DNA from: Streptococcus sp. SPS1
GTDB lineage: Bacteria; Bacillota; Bacilli; Lactobacillales; Streptococcaceae
Length of the DNA stretch: 64,000 nt
Direction: 5' to 3'
Assembly: GCF_030439915.1 (NCBI RefSeq)
Contig: NZ_JAQFJG010000003.1
Location: 62,001 to 126,000 of the forward strand
Made by a program: the position numbers and the translations under genes. The notes under the pieces were generated by a model. The model saw nothing but the letters and a program-made list of their open reading frames with translations. It made no database searches and had not been told where the DNA came from. Shown piece after piece: positions 8,504 through 16,617 of this stretch. Within the stretch, counting starts at the first letter, position 1. Every line of letters starts with the position of its first letter.

Positions 8504-9376
8504 ATGAAGAAATCACGAAAATTAGCCACATTAGGAATCTGTTCAATCTTGTTTTTAGGCTTGCCTGCCTGTCAACAAGATGCTACAATTTCGAATGGGA
8601 CGAGTCAAAGGCAAAGTAGTTCAACGAAAGTGCCATGGAAAGCTTCATACACCAACCTAAACAACCAGGTAAGTACAGAAGAGGTCAAATCTCTCTTATC
8701 AGCCCATTTGGATCCAAATAGTGTTGATGCATTTTTTAATCTCGTTAATGATTACAATACCATTGTCGGGTCAACTGGCTTATCGGGAGATTTTACTTCC
8801 TTTACTCACACCGAATACGATGTTGAGAAAATTAGTAACCTTTGGAATCAAAAGAAGTGCGATTTCGTTGGGACCAACTGCCGTATCAATAGTTATTGTC
8901 TTTTGAAAAATTCAGTCACCATTCCCAAGATTGAAAAGAATGACCAATTGCTTTTCCTAGATAATGATGCGATTGATAAGGGAAAGGTCTTTGATTCTCA
9001 AGATAAGGAAGAGTTTGATATTCTATTTTCGAGAGTTCCAACTGAGGCAACTACAGATGTCAAGGTTCACGCTGAAAAGATGGAAACATTCTTCTCCCAA
9101 TTTCAATTCAACGACAAAGCTCGAATGCTGTCTGTAGTCTTGCACGACAATCTGGATGGTGAGTATCTGTTTGTAGGCCACGTTGGAGTCTTAGTGCCTG
9201 CTGATGATGGATTCTTATTTGTAGAGAAATTGACTTTCGAAGAGCCCTACCAAGCGATTAAATTTGCCAGCAAGGAAGATTGTTACAAGTATTTAGGCAC
9301 TAAGTATGCGGACTATACAGGCGAGGGACTGGCTCGGCCTTTTATCATGGATAATGATAAGTGGGTTAAACTTTAA
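8504..9376 (+). CDS. putative lipoprotein of unknown function
   Basis: A 290-residue exported protein. The N-terminus has KKSRK, a hydrophobic stretch and a lipobox ending LPAC with C23, then a Ser/Thr/Gln-rich linker, so it should be a lipid-anchored surface protein. The mature part has no motif I recognise; it is rich in D, E, F and K and looks like a folded alpha/beta domain. ATG 8504 follows AAAAGGAGAAAGAG. A -10-like TATAAT lies at 8462-8467. The small membrane ORF at 9389 follows after 12 bases and is probably cotranscribed. Confidence 0.75.
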   Translation: MKKSRKLATLGICSILFLGLPACQQDATISNGTSQRQSSSTKVPWKASYTNLNNQVSTEEVKSLLSAHLDPNSVDAFFNLVNDYNTIVGSTGLSGDFTSFTHTEYDVEKISNLWNQKKCDFVGTNCRINSYCLLKNSVTIPKIEKNDQLLFLDNDAIDKGKVFDSQDKEEFDILFSRVPTEATTDVKVHAEKMETFFSQFQFNDKARMLSVVLHDNLDGEYLFVGHVGVLVPADDGFLFVEKLTFEEPYQAIKFASKEDCYKYLGTKYADYTGEGLARPFIMDNDKWVKL

Positions 9377-9388
9377 TGGTGGTATGAT

Positions 9389-9568
9389 ATGACAGTAATC
9401 CTAGGATTTTTATTTCTATTTTTGATGAGTTGGTGGGTTATTTCAATCGTTAATAGCCAGAAACCAGGAAAAAATGAAACATTTATTGGCTATATCCAAA
9501 GATACGATATTGATGGGAATGGCTATCAATCAGAAGTATGGGAAGTGACTGAGGAGGAAGATTTATAA
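9389..9568 (+). CDS. small membrane protein, 59 residues
   Basis: ATG 9389 opens a 59-codon frame: one N-terminal membrane helix (about 2-22, VILGFLFLFLMSWWVISIV) and a hydrophilic tail ending in an acidic run (EEED). It begins 12 bases after the lipoprotein gene, with GGTGGTAT as the only ribosome site. The clear helix-plus-tail layout suggests a true small protein. No known family recognised. An earlier ATG (9384) stops at once. Confidence 0.5.
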   Translation: MTVILGFLFLFLMSWWVISIVNSQKPGKNETFIGYIQRYDIDGNGYQSEVWEVTEEEDL

Positions 9569-9620
9569 TTAAAGAACAGAGTCGTCTTTACAGTATTGTA
9601 CCTATTTCCAGACAGTCCAT

Positions 9621-9649
9621 TTGTAGTTTTATCTGGATTGGTTTATAAT
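9621..9649 (+). promoter_or_regulatory. promoter of the 103-residue protein gene
   Basis: TTGTAG (9621-9626), 17 bases, TATAAT (9644-9649), followed after 32 bases by ATG 9681 with an AGGAGG site. Confidence 0.6.
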
Positions 9650-9680
9650 TTAAGGTAGAGAAAATAGGAGGACTAATCGA

Positions 9681-9992
9681 ATGGAATTAAAAGATTTTAC
9701 AGAAAAAGAACAGGAAATGATTAAGAAGGGGCTGACTACGTCTAAGATTAGTGACAAGGAAACTGCTGAGAAGATTCTTGCGCTTGTCTCACAAGACTTG
9801 ATTAAGCGAATCCCATTTTTCGTCAGAAAACATGCTACGACACGTACGATTAAACGCATTTCAATCGAACACCCTGAGCTTTACGCTGCAGCTCAAACAA
9901 GTGGTGAGATTCCAGAAAAAGAACGCGAAGAATTGCGTCAAATTATCACGACTATCTTTGAACAAAAGATGAATAAGCATAGTATTAAGTAG
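9681..9992 (+). CDS. conserved hypothetical cytoplasmic protein, 103 residues
   Basis: A small, charged, probably all-helical protein without signal or membrane segment. It has a clear promoter and AATAGGAGGACTAATCGA before ATG 9681, so it is a real gene. The central KRIPFFVRKHATTRTIKRI stretch is very basic, the flanks are acidic. I do not recognise a family or function. It is monocistronic: a shared terminator at 10083-10134 separates it from the opposing permease genes. Confidence 0.7.
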   Translation: MELKDFTEKEQEMIKKGLTTSKISDKETAEKILALVSQDLIKRIPFFVRKHATTRTIKRISIEHPELYAAAQTSGEIPEKEREELRQIITTIFEQKMNKHSIK

Positions 9993-10082
9993 AGAATGAA
10001 AATGTATTTGATTTGTGAATTGTTCACTAGTTATATATCATTTTAAAAATCGCAATTTATATTCTACTATACAATACTCAAC

Positions 10083-10134
10083 AAAAAACGAACAGGATCT
10101 TTTCTGTTATTCAGAAGAGAACTTGTTCGTTTTT
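10083..10134. terminator. bidirectional terminator
   Basis: AAAAACGAACA (left arm) and TGTTCGTTTTT (right arm) with an inner TCTTTTCT/AGAAGAGA stem. Serves the 9681 gene on plus and the permease pair on minus. Confidence 0.8.
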
Positions 10135-10146
10135 ATATTGATTTCC

Positions 10147-10962
10147 TTAAAAAGCTCGATAAACATAGGGATTTTCTGGTTTATCGACTTTGGTAAAGCT
10201 TTCGATTTCCAAGGTTGGAAGGTTTTGTTTGAGTTCTTTATGGTAGTGATTGACCAGTTTTCCTTTGGCTGTTATCCAGGTATTGTTCTCGTACTGCCGG
10301 TTATTTCCCTTGGTCAGCAATCCATACACACCAGAATCTGCGATACAGTGGATAATGCCGAAGCGGAACAAAAATTGGCTATTGGCATGACTGGGGTCGT
10401 TATAGACAAAGCCTGTGAACTGGACTGTCTTACCCTCAAACTCATCTGGATAGTCGTAGATAGCTTCCATGACTTCCATATAGTTTTCGTTAGTAATGTT
10501 AATGCTATCTTGGGATAAGTATTTATCCGCCGCCGTTCGCATTTCCTTTTCATAGGCTGATTTTGAAAAATAAGAACTGGTATCTGGTTTCAAATATTGG
10601 CTTGTCGTCCCTTCACTTGTCTGAATGGCTAGATTCGTTCCTTCCGATAGAGGGAAATGATAGCCTTTAGCTGAAACGGTCTGAGAATCCAAGCTAACAG
10701 TTGGGAAAGTTAAGCCGACGACAAGTGGAATAGCCAGAAGAGAAATACTCGTCATCTTGGCCAATCGGCTGTTCAGATGACTGTGGGTTTTGACTTGCTT
10801 CATCCAGATATACAGTTGAACAATTGCCAAGATAAATGAAAGCACCATGGAGATATAGGCCAGATAGGAATAGTGCATGTTGATGTACTGGTTTAATTTG
10901 CCTGACAGATGGAGGTAAATAGTCAGTTCAAAATAGCCAGCTAAAACTAAAAATCGAATCAT
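10147..10962 (-). CDS. TIGR03943/YcgQ-like permease partner protein
   Basis: A 271-residue protein with three or so N-terminal membrane helices (to about residue 105) and an extracytoplasmic C-terminal domain containing VQFTGFVYND and ITAKGKLV, an OB-like pattern seen in the TIGR03943 family that always accompanies YcgR-type permeases. It overlaps the upstream permease gene by 4 bases. In the family the pair is thought to move a small ion or metal-linked solute; the substrate is not established. Second and last gene of its operon, ended by the bidirectional terminator. Confidence 0.78.
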   Translation of the reverse strand: MIRFLVLAGYFELTIYLHLSGKLNQYINMHYSYLAYISMVLSFILAIVQLYIWMKQVKTHSHLNSRLAKMTSISLLAIPLVVGLTFPTVSLDSQTVSAKGYHFPLSEGTNLAIQTSEGTTSQYLKPDTSSYFSKSAYEKEMRTAADKYLSQDSINITNENYMEVMEAIYDYPDEFEGKTVQFTGFVYNDPSHANSQFLFRFGIIHCIADSGVYGLLTKGNNRQYENNTWITAKGKLVNHYHKELKQNLPTLEIESFTKVDKPENPYVYRAF

Positions 10963-11864
10963 AGGATGACTCCAATCAAGAGAGAATAGACTAAGACGAC
11001 AAGAGTTACAATCGTTATGAAGTGACTGATAAATCGTGCTTTCAAGTAATTTTTCATCATGAGAATATTTTTGATATCCAGCATTGGGCCAATCACCAGA
11101 AAGGCCAGAACTGGTGCCAAACCGAAACTCGAGAGAAGAGAAGCACCGATAAAGGCATCCGCCTCACTGCAGAGAGAGAGAAGAAAGGCCAAAAGCATCA
11201 AGAGCAGGATGGCAAAAATAGGGGTTGCACTGATAGAGGTCAGAATCCGAGTTGGAACGTAGACCTGTATAACAGAGGCAAAGAGACAGCCGAATACCAA
11301 ATAACGCCCCGTATCAAAAAATTCATCAATTGCTTGCACAAAAACCTGAAAAACCTTTTTTGCAGGGCTTAAGTGAGAAAAATCATGCTCATGACAGGCC
11401 AACCGATTTTCTTTCTGAATCGGTTCTTGCCAGAAAAATCCTAGAAAAATTCCTAGTATTACAGCCACAACGATGGAACCCAGAGCTCGTAACAGCGCGA
11501 TATGGAAGGAGTTGCCAAAGGCAGAATAGGTCGCAAAGAGAACAATGGGATTGATAACAGGTGCTGTCACAAGAAAGGGAACGGCTGTGTAACTGGGAAC
11601 CTTTTTTTCAAGAAAACGATTGATAATGGGGACGATTCCACATTCACAAGAGGGGAAAAGAATCCCTACGAAGGTGCCAAAAAAGATTCTCCCCCAACGA
11701 TTTCGAGGGAGAAAATGATAAACTTTGTCAGGTGTGATATAGACCTCAATCAGCCCTGAGACAATGCTTCCTATCAGAACGAAGGGGAGGGCTTCAATTA
11801 TAATGGAGAGAAAAATAGCCCCAGTCTGAAGCACACTAGATGGGAGTTGTTGAAAAGCAGTCAT
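10959..11864 (-). CDS. permease, ArsP_1/DUF318 (YcgR) family
   Basis: A 301-residue protein with about eight membrane helices. Family motifs visible: CECGIVPI near residue 75, VTAPVINPIVL near 100 and CSEADAFI in the second half, a two-repeat layout like ArsP_1 permeases. A soluble loop follows the fourth helix. It forms an operon with the YcgQ-like gene downstream (4-base overlap). Its start codon directly abuts the stop codon of the 43-residue gene before it (TAGATG on the minus strand), so the three genes form one translationally coupled unit. Confidence 0.82.
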   Translation of the reverse strand: MTAFQQLPSSVLQTGAIFLSIIIEALPFVLIGSIVSGLIEVYITPDKVYHFLPRNRWGRIFFGTFVGILFPSCECGIVPIINRFLEKKVPSYTAVPFLVTAPVINPIVLFATYSAFGNSFHIALLRALGSIVVAVILGIFLGFFWQEPIQKENRLACHEHDFSHLSPAKKVFQVFVQAIDEFFDTGRYLVFGCLFASVIQVYVPTRILTSISATPIFAILLLMLLAFLLSLCSEADAFIGASLLSSFGLAPVLAFLVIGPMLDIKNILMMKNYLKARFISHFITIVTLVVLVYSLLIGVIL

Positions 11865-11996
11865 CTAGTTTTTCTTTTCTGTTTTGGCTTTTTTCTCTTT
11901 GTCATCAGGGAAAGTGACTTGTTTCAAATCTGGAAGTTTAGCAAACTCTTCAAACATCTTGTCCAAGTCGTCTCGTTTTGTAAATTTTACAGCCAT
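11865..11996 (-). CDS. small conserved-looking hydrophilic protein, 43 residues
   Basis: ATG at 11996 (minus) opens 43 codons, MAVKFTKRDDLDKMFEE at the start and a lysine-rich tail. No membrane segment, high charge. Its stop codon is directly followed by the ATG of the permease gene. A TATAAT box (12032 to 12027, minus) lies upstream in the shared region with tex. I think similar small proteins exist in other streptococci but cannot name the family with certainty. Too short for many gene finders. Confidence 0.6.
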   Translation of the reverse strand: MAVKFTKRDDLDKMFEEFAKLPDLKQVTFPDDKEKKAKTEKKN

Positions 11997-12087
11997 AGGT
12001 GTACCTCGATTCTAAATTCTACCTCTATTATACTATTATTTTGAGGAAAAGGGAGTTTTTTAATTTGTTTTCGATAGTTGAAAAGGA

Positions 12088-12118
12088 TTGGAGCAAGCCT
12101 TCTAGCTTGTGGTATAAT
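12088..12118 (+). promoter_or_regulatory. tex promoter, extended -10, start site at or near the ATG
   Basis: TATAAT at 12113-12118 is preceded by TGG, an extended -10 (TGnTATAAT); the nearest -35-like hexamer is TTGGAG (12088-12093) at a 19-base spacing. The ATG at 12125 lies seven bases after the -10, where transcription would begin, so the mRNA may have almost no leader. Confidence 0.6.
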
Positions 12119-12124
12119 AGGTTT

Positions 12125-14254
12125 ATGGATAAAAAATATGAAAAAATCTCCCAAGATTTGGGAGTGACGTTAAAGCAAATCGATACCGTTCTCAGTTTGA
12201 CAGCTGAAGGGGCGACAATTCCCTTCATCGCGCGTTATCGCAAGGACATGACTGGTAGTCTGGATGAGGTGGCGATTAAGGCCATTATTGACTTGGATAA
12301 AAGTCTGACCAACCTCAACGACCGTAAGGAAGCTGTTTTAGCTAAGATTCAAGAACAAGGCAAGCTGACCAAGGAATTGGAAGAAGCTATCTTAGCTGCC
12401 GAAAAATTAGCAGATGTAGAAGAACTCTACCTTCCTTATAAGGAAAAACGTCGAACCAAGGCAACCATTGCCCGTGAAGCTGGACTCTTTCCTCTTGCTC
12501 GTCTGATTTTGCAGAATGTAGCTGATTTAGAGAAAGAGGCTGAAAAGTTTGTCTGTGAAGGATTTGCGACTGGTAAGGAAGCCTTGGCTGGTGCAGTTGA
12601 TATTTTGGTTGAAGCCTTATCGGAAGATGTGGCCTTGCGTTCCATGACTTATCAGGAGGTGCTGAGACACTCTAAACTAACTTCTCAAGTTAAGGATGAA
12701 AGTCTTGATGAAAAGCAGGTTTTTCAGATTTATTATGATTTTTCAGAAACGGTTGGAAATATGCAGGGTTATCGTACCTTGGCCCTCAATCGTGGGGAGA
12801 AGCTAGGTGTCTTGAAGGTCGGTTTTGAACATGCAACGGACCGTATTCTAGCTTTCTTTGCTGCTCGTTTCAAGGTGAAAAATGCCTATATTGATGAAGT
12901 CGTTCAGCAATCTGTTAAGAAAAAGGTCTTGCCAGCTATCGAGCGACGTATTCGGACAGAATTGACTGAGAAAGCAGAAGAAGGAGCTATCCAACTCTTT
13001 TCTGACAACCTGCGCAATCTCCTCTTGGTTGCTCCTTTAAAAGGGCGCGTGGTTCTTGGGTTTGACCCAGCCTTTCGTACAGGTGCCAAGCTAGCTGTCG
13101 TGGATGCAACAGGAAAAATGCTGACAACTCAGGTTATTTATCCTGTTAAACCAGCATCAGCTCGTCAAATCGAAGAAGCCAAGAAAGATTTGGCAGATTT
13201 GATTGGTCAATACGGTGTAGAGATCATTGCCATCGGAAACGGGACTGCTAGTCGTGAAAGTGAAGCCTTTGTGGCGGAAGTTCTTAAAGATTTTCCTGAA
13301 GTCAGCTATGTTATCGTCAATGAAAGTGGTGCTTCGGTCTATTCTGCCAGCGAACTTGCTCGTCAGGAGTTTCCAGATTTGACCGTTGAAAAACGCTCTG
13401 CCATCTCTATTGCCCGTCGTTTGCAAGATCCTCTTGCGGAATTGGTCAAAATCGATCCTAAGTCAATTGGTGTCGGTCAATACCAGCACGATGTCAGCCA
13501 GAAGAAACTATCTGAAAGTCTGGACTTTGTCGTGGATACGGTGGTTAACCAAGTCGGTGTCAATATCAATACGGCCAGTCCAGCTCTTCTTTCCCACGTT
13601 GCTGGACTCAATAAAACTATCTCTGAAAATATTGTCAAATACCGTGAGGAAGAAGGAAAAATCACTTCACGCGCCCAAATCAAGAAAGTTCCCCGTCTGG
13701 GAGCCAAGGTCTTTGAGCAGGCAGCTGGTTTCCTTCGTATCCCTGAAAGTAGTAATATCCTTGACAATACAGGAGTTCACCCAGAAAACTATGCTGCAGT
13801 TAAGGAGCTCTTCAAACGTTTAGATATTAAAGACCTAAACGAACAAGCCCAAGGCAAACTCAAGTCGCTTTCAGTCAAGAAAATGGCGCAAGAGTTAGAC
13901 CTTGGTCCAGAAACTCTTAAAGATATCATTGCAGATCTTCTCAAACCAGGTCGAGATTTCCGTGATTCCTTTGACGCACCTGTGCTTCGCCAAGATGTCC
14001 TAGATATCAAAGACTTAGTGGTTGGTCAGAAGCTAGAAGGAGTGGTGCGTAACGTCGTTGATTTCGGTGCCTTCGTTGATATCGGTATTCATGAGGACGG
14101 CTTGATTCATATTTCCCATATGAGTCGCAAATTTATCAAACACCCAAGCCAAGTGGTGTCCGTTGGTGATTTGGTGACCGTTTGGGTCAAGAAAATTGAT
14201 ACTGAACGTGAAAAAGTCAATCTGTCGCTCCTCGCTCCAGATGAATCTAACTGA
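12125..14254 (+). CDS. tex: Tex family S1 RNA-binding protein
   Basis: A 709-residue cytoplasmic protein from ATG 12125, the usual full length. Order of parts: N-terminal helical Tex domain ([12 protein letters not shown] near 35), a YqgF-like RNase H fold ([17 protein letters not shown] near 320), helix-hairpin-helix repeats ([29 protein letters not shown]), and a C-terminal S1 domain ([16 protein letters not shown]). Tex binds nucleic acid and affects transcription and stress or toxin-gene expression in several bacteria. The frame stays open up to 11999, but MDKKYEKIS is the conserved start and sits right behind the promoter. The end overlaps sprT by 14 bases. Confidence 0.92.
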   Translation: MDKKYEKISQDLGVTLKQIDTVLSLTAEGATIPFIARYRKDMTGSLDEVAIKAIIDLDKSLTNLNDRKEAVLAKIQEQGKLTKELEEAILAAEKLADVEELYLPYKEKRRTKATIAREAGLFPLARLILQNVADLEKEAEKFVCEGFATGKEALAGAVDILVEALSEDVALRSMTYQEVLRHSKLTSQVKDESLDEKQVFQIYYDFSETVGNMQGYRTLALNRGEKLGVLKVGFEHATDRILAFFAARFKVKNAYIDEVVQQSVKKKVLPAIERRIRTELTEKAEEGAIQLFSDNLRNLLLVAPLKGRVVLGFDPAFRTGAKLAVVDATGKMLTTQVIYPVKPASARQIEEAKKDLADLIGQYGVEIIAIGNGTASRESEAFVAEVLKDFPEVSYVIVNESGASVYSASELARQEFPDLTVEKRSAISIARRLQDPLAELVKIDPKSIGVGQYQHDVSQKKLSESLDFVVDTVVNQVGVNINTASPALLSHVAGLNKTISENIVKYREEEGKITSRAQIKKVPRLGAKVFEQAAGFLRIPESSNILDNTGVHPENYAAVKELFKRLDIKDLNEQAQGKLKSLSVKKMAQELDLGPETLKDIIADLLKPGRDFRDSFDAPVLRQDVLDIKDLVVGQKLEGVVRNVVDFGAFVDIGIHEDGLIHISHMSRKFIKHPSQVVSVGDLVTVWVKKIDTEREKVNLSLLAPDESN

Positions 14255-14690
14255 TTACGTCAAGCAAGTTTCGCTAGAAGACTTCGGGAGACCTTTTATC
14301 CATCATGTCCAGTGGAATAGGCGTCTACGTTCGACAGGTGGGCGATTTTTCCCAAAAGATGGGCACTTGGATTTTAATCCCAAGGTTTATCAGGAACTGG
14401 GTCTGGATGTTTTTAGGAAAATTGTCCGACATGAACTCTGTCATTATCACCTCTATTTTCAAGGGAAGGGCTATCAACACAAGGATCGGGATTTTAAGGA
14501 ACTTTTGAAAGCAGTGGATGGATTACGCTTTGTGCCATCCTTGTCCAATAGCAACTCCAAGTCAATCAAGCTCTATCGTTGCCAATCCTGCCAGCAAAGG
14601 TATCAGCGCAAGAGAAGGATTGATACTAAACGCTATCGCTGTGGACTTTGTCGAGGTAAATTGCTTCTGATAAATCAGCCTGAGGACTGA
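14241..14690 (+). CDS. SprT-like zinc metalloprotein
   Basis: A 149-residue protein with a zincin motif HELCH (HExxH) at about residue 65 and a C-terminal zinc ribbon made of CQSC and CGLC. SprT/Spartan-type proteins include proteases that act on DNA-crosslinked proteins; bacterial function is not established. ATG 14241 lies inside the end of tex, out of frame, so the two genes are translationally coupled. Upstream in-frame starts only extend into tex sequence and are unlikely. Confidence 0.85.
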   Translation: MNLTDYVKQVSLEDFGRPFIHHVQWNRRLRSTGGRFFPKDGHLDFNPKVYQELGLDVFRKIVRHELCHYHLYFQGKGYQHKDRDFKELLKAVDGLRFVPSLSNSNSKSIKLYRCQSCQQRYQRKRRIDTKRYRCGLCRGKLLLINQPED

Positions 14691-14748
14691 TGAAAGCCGA
14701 GCCTACCCGTGATATACTATGTCTAACCTAGCAGAAAGAGGAAATATC

Positions 14749-15021
14749 ATGAACAGTAAATTTTATAAAATGAGACGAAATCGCATGATTTCAGGAGTTT
14801 TGGCAGGTTTGTCAGACAAGTGGAACTTTGATGTTACCCTTGTTCGTTTCTTGTTTGCCATTTTTACAGTTGCAAACTTTGGACTTGGCGTGATTATCTA
14901 TATCATCCTAGCTTCTATCATGCCAACCAAGGAAGAAATCGAAGCAGAAATGTACGGAACAGGCCCACGCAAACGCAAAGAAGCCCAAGCTATTGACGAT
15001 AATGAAGGTTGGTTTTGGTGA
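14749..15021 (+). CDS. PspC-domain envelope stress protein
   Basis: A 90-residue protein: basic N-terminus, then the PspC motif (GVLAGLSDKWNFDVTLVRFLF) followed by one strong membrane helix (about 45-62) and a charged tail ending GWFW. PspC proteins sit in the cytoplasmic membrane and take part in envelope stress responses. ATG 14749 follows AAAGAGGAAATATC; the longer frame from 14719 lacks a ribosome site. The promoter is probably TATACT near 14713. A bidirectional terminator follows. Confidence 0.85.
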   Translation: MNSKFYKMRRNRMISGVLAGLSDKWNFDVTLVRFLFAIFTVANFGLGVIIYIILASIMPTKEEIEAEMYGTGPRKRKEAQAIDDNEGWFW

Positions 15022-15119
15022 GGTACTTAGTTAATAAGGAGATAGCTACTTACATATTTATGGAAATAGGATTTTTCTGTACATAGCTAATAGCCTTATA
15101 CAAAAGATTTGGAATAAGC

Positions 15120-15168
15120 AAAAAAGCTTTAAATCAATAGTCTAAACTGCTTGATTTAAAGCTTTTTT
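15120..15168. terminator. bidirectional terminator
   Basis: A perfect 17-base stem (AAAAAAGCTTTAAATCA and its complement at 15152-15168) around a 15-base loop, A- and T-runs on both sides. Serves the PspC gene on plus and the small gene at 15232 on minus. Confidence 0.85.
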
Positions 15169-15231
15169 ACTTTTAATAATATTTTGCCAGCTTCATCCAC
15201 AAACTAAAAGCATCTTTTTGAACTTAGATTT

Positions 15232-15429
15232 CTAATCTGATTTTTCATGCTGAGACAATACATTTTTTGAAAAATGGTGGATGCTGATAACAACTGATAG
15301 CCAGCAAATAGCATAAGCAGTAGCTGTAAATTCTGTACCGATAAAGTATGTTTTTTCAACTAAGAGTTGACCGATGAATGGAGAGAGGAGATAGAGAAGT
15401 CCGATGAGTATATGTTCTTTGTGTTTCAT
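15232..15429 (-). CDS. small two-helix membrane protein, 65 residues
   Basis: Two hydrophobic segments (ILIGLLYLLSPFIGQLLV and a second from ATAYAICWLSVVISI) between charged ends. ATG at 15429 has GGAAAGAAGGTG about ten bases before it on the minus strand. No family recognised. The small protein at 45239 has the same plan (basic start, xxLYLxxP motif in helix one, second helix, charged tail), so the two may be distant paralogues. Confidence 0.5.
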   Translation of the reverse strand: MKHKEHILIGLLYLLSPFIGQLLVEKTYFIGTEFTATAYAICWLSVVISIHHFSKNVLSQHEKSD

Positions 15430-15626
15430 TAAGGCGCACCTTCTTTCCTTATAGGTAGTTCGATTTGAAAGTGTTGAATTTAATGGTATGTTATCTAGGT
15501 AAGCTTACTCAAATGATAGTTCCCGCTTCCTCCTTTCCAAAGTAAGCCTTTTCACACTTATATTTTACAATTTTAAAAATAGGAAATCAAAACATTTTCT
15601 AAGTAATTTTTCCTACATTTCCCCCC

Positions 15627-15648
15627 AATCTTACAAAAATGTAAGATT
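15627..15648. promoter_or_regulatory. palindromic operator candidate before the bce-like operon
   Basis: AATCTTACA, four A bases, TGTAAGATT: a perfect 9-base inverted repeat, with a further half-site TGTAAGG about 11 bases on (15658 onward). It stands about 85 bases before the 36-residue ORF. The rest of 15430-15732 shows no gene. The regulator is unknown; no bceRS pair is adjacent. Confidence 0.45.
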
Positions 15649-15732
15649 AAAGTCTCTTTTGTAAGGTTAGGTTATGGCAAGAGGTCTTTTTTTGATGTAA
15701 ACTAGACTCATAAAGAACAAAGGAGTAACATC

Positions 15733-15843
15733 ATGAAACAAATCTTACATAAGAAAACAAGAAAACCAAGCCACAAAGATATCGAGCGCGTTCAACTGGG
15801 ATGCGCTATGATGCAAGCGACATTTCATTTGATGGGATATTAA
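15733..15843 (+). CDS. short ORF (36 residues) leading the bceAB-like operon
   Basis: ATG 15733 has a good ribosome site (AAAGGAGTAACATC) and encodes 36 residues: a basic N-terminal half (KKTRKPSHK) and CAMMQATFHLMGY at the end. It stops 14 bases before bceA's ATG. The strong ribosome site and tight spacing suggest that it is translated, either as a small protein or as a leader that couples translation to bceA. No family recognised. Confidence 0.5.
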   Translation: MKQILHKKTRKPSHKDIERVQLGCAMMQATFHLMGY

Positions 15844-15857
15844 GAAAGGAGATTCTC

Positions 15858-16616
15858 ATGACACTTTTAGATGTAAAACACGTTCAAAAAATTTATAAAA
15901 CTCGTTTTCAGGGCAACCAAGTAGAGGCCCTCAAGGATATTCACTTTACCGTGGAAAAAGGTGACTACGTTGCCATCATGGGTGAGTCTGGTTCTGGTAA
16001 ATCAACTCTTCTCAATATCCTAGCTATGCTGGATAAACCAAGTCGTGGGCAGGTTTACTTGAATGGAACTGACACCGCAACCATTAAAAATTCACAGGCT
16101 TCTAGCTTCCGTCGTGAAAAGCTGGGCTTTGTCTTCCAAGACTTTAACTTGCTAGATACTCTGTCTGTTAAGGACAATATCTTGCTTCCTCTTGTCTTGT
16201 CAAGAAGACCCATTACGGAGATGATGAAGAAATTGGTGGTGACAGCTGAGAATCTAGGCATCAACCAATTGCAAGAGAAGTACCCTTACGAGATTTCAGG
16301 TGGGCAGAAACAGCGTGTAGCAGTAGCCCGCGCCATCATCACAGAACCTGAAATTCTCCTTGCGGACGAACCGACAGGAGCTCTTGACTCCAAGTCATCT
16401 GCAGCCTTACTTGATGTTTTTGATGAAATCAATGAGCGTGGCCAAACCATTCTTATGGTAACTCACTCAACAGCAGCAGCTAGCAGAGCTAAACGTGTAC
16501 TCTTTATCAAAGACGGCATTCTTTACAACCAAATCTACCGTGGAGAGAAGACAGATCGTCAGATGTTCCAAGAAATCTCTGATACCTTGACTGTCATGGC
16601 AAGCGAGGTGAATTAG
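15858..16616 (+). CDS. BceA-type peptide antibiotic ABC transporter ATPase
   Basis: A 252-residue ATPase of the MacB/LolD/BceA group. Walker [10 protein letters not shown] (about 41-49), Q-loop VFQDFNLL, signature [10 protein letters not shown], Walker [14 protein letters not shown]-switch VTHS. With the 662-residue FtsX-type permease one base downstream it forms a BceAB-type module that gives resistance to bacitracin-like or other lipid II-binding peptides (family knowledge). ATG 15858 behind GAAAGGAGATTCTC is preferred; the longer frame to 15801 merely runs through the small upstream ORF. The usual bceRS regulator pair is not adjacent. Confidence 0.9.
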   Translation: MTLLDVKHVQKIYKTRFQGNQVEALKDIHFTVEKGDYVAIMGESGSGKSTLLNILAMLDKPSRGQVYLNGTDTATIKNSQASSFRREKLGFVFQDFNLLDTLSVKDNILLPLVLSRRPITEMMKKLVVTAENLGINQLQEKYPYEISGGQKQRVAVARAIITEPEILLADEPTGALDSKSSAALLDVFDEINERGQTILMVTHSTAAASRAKRVLFIKDGILYNQIYRGEKTDRQMFQEISDTLTVMASEVN

Positions 16617-16617
16617 T

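Noticed and set aside
11022-11759. Several plus-strand frames opposite the permease gene
   Set aside because: Basic, low-complexity, no start signals; the permease on minus has clear motifs.
13386-13823. 145-codon alternative frame inside tex
   Set aside because: Shadow of tex; no ribosome site or conserved features.
15630-15645. CopY-type (cop box) reading of the palindrome before bceA
   Set aside because: The cop box needs TACA-N2-TGTA; here the spacer is four bases and no copper genes are near.
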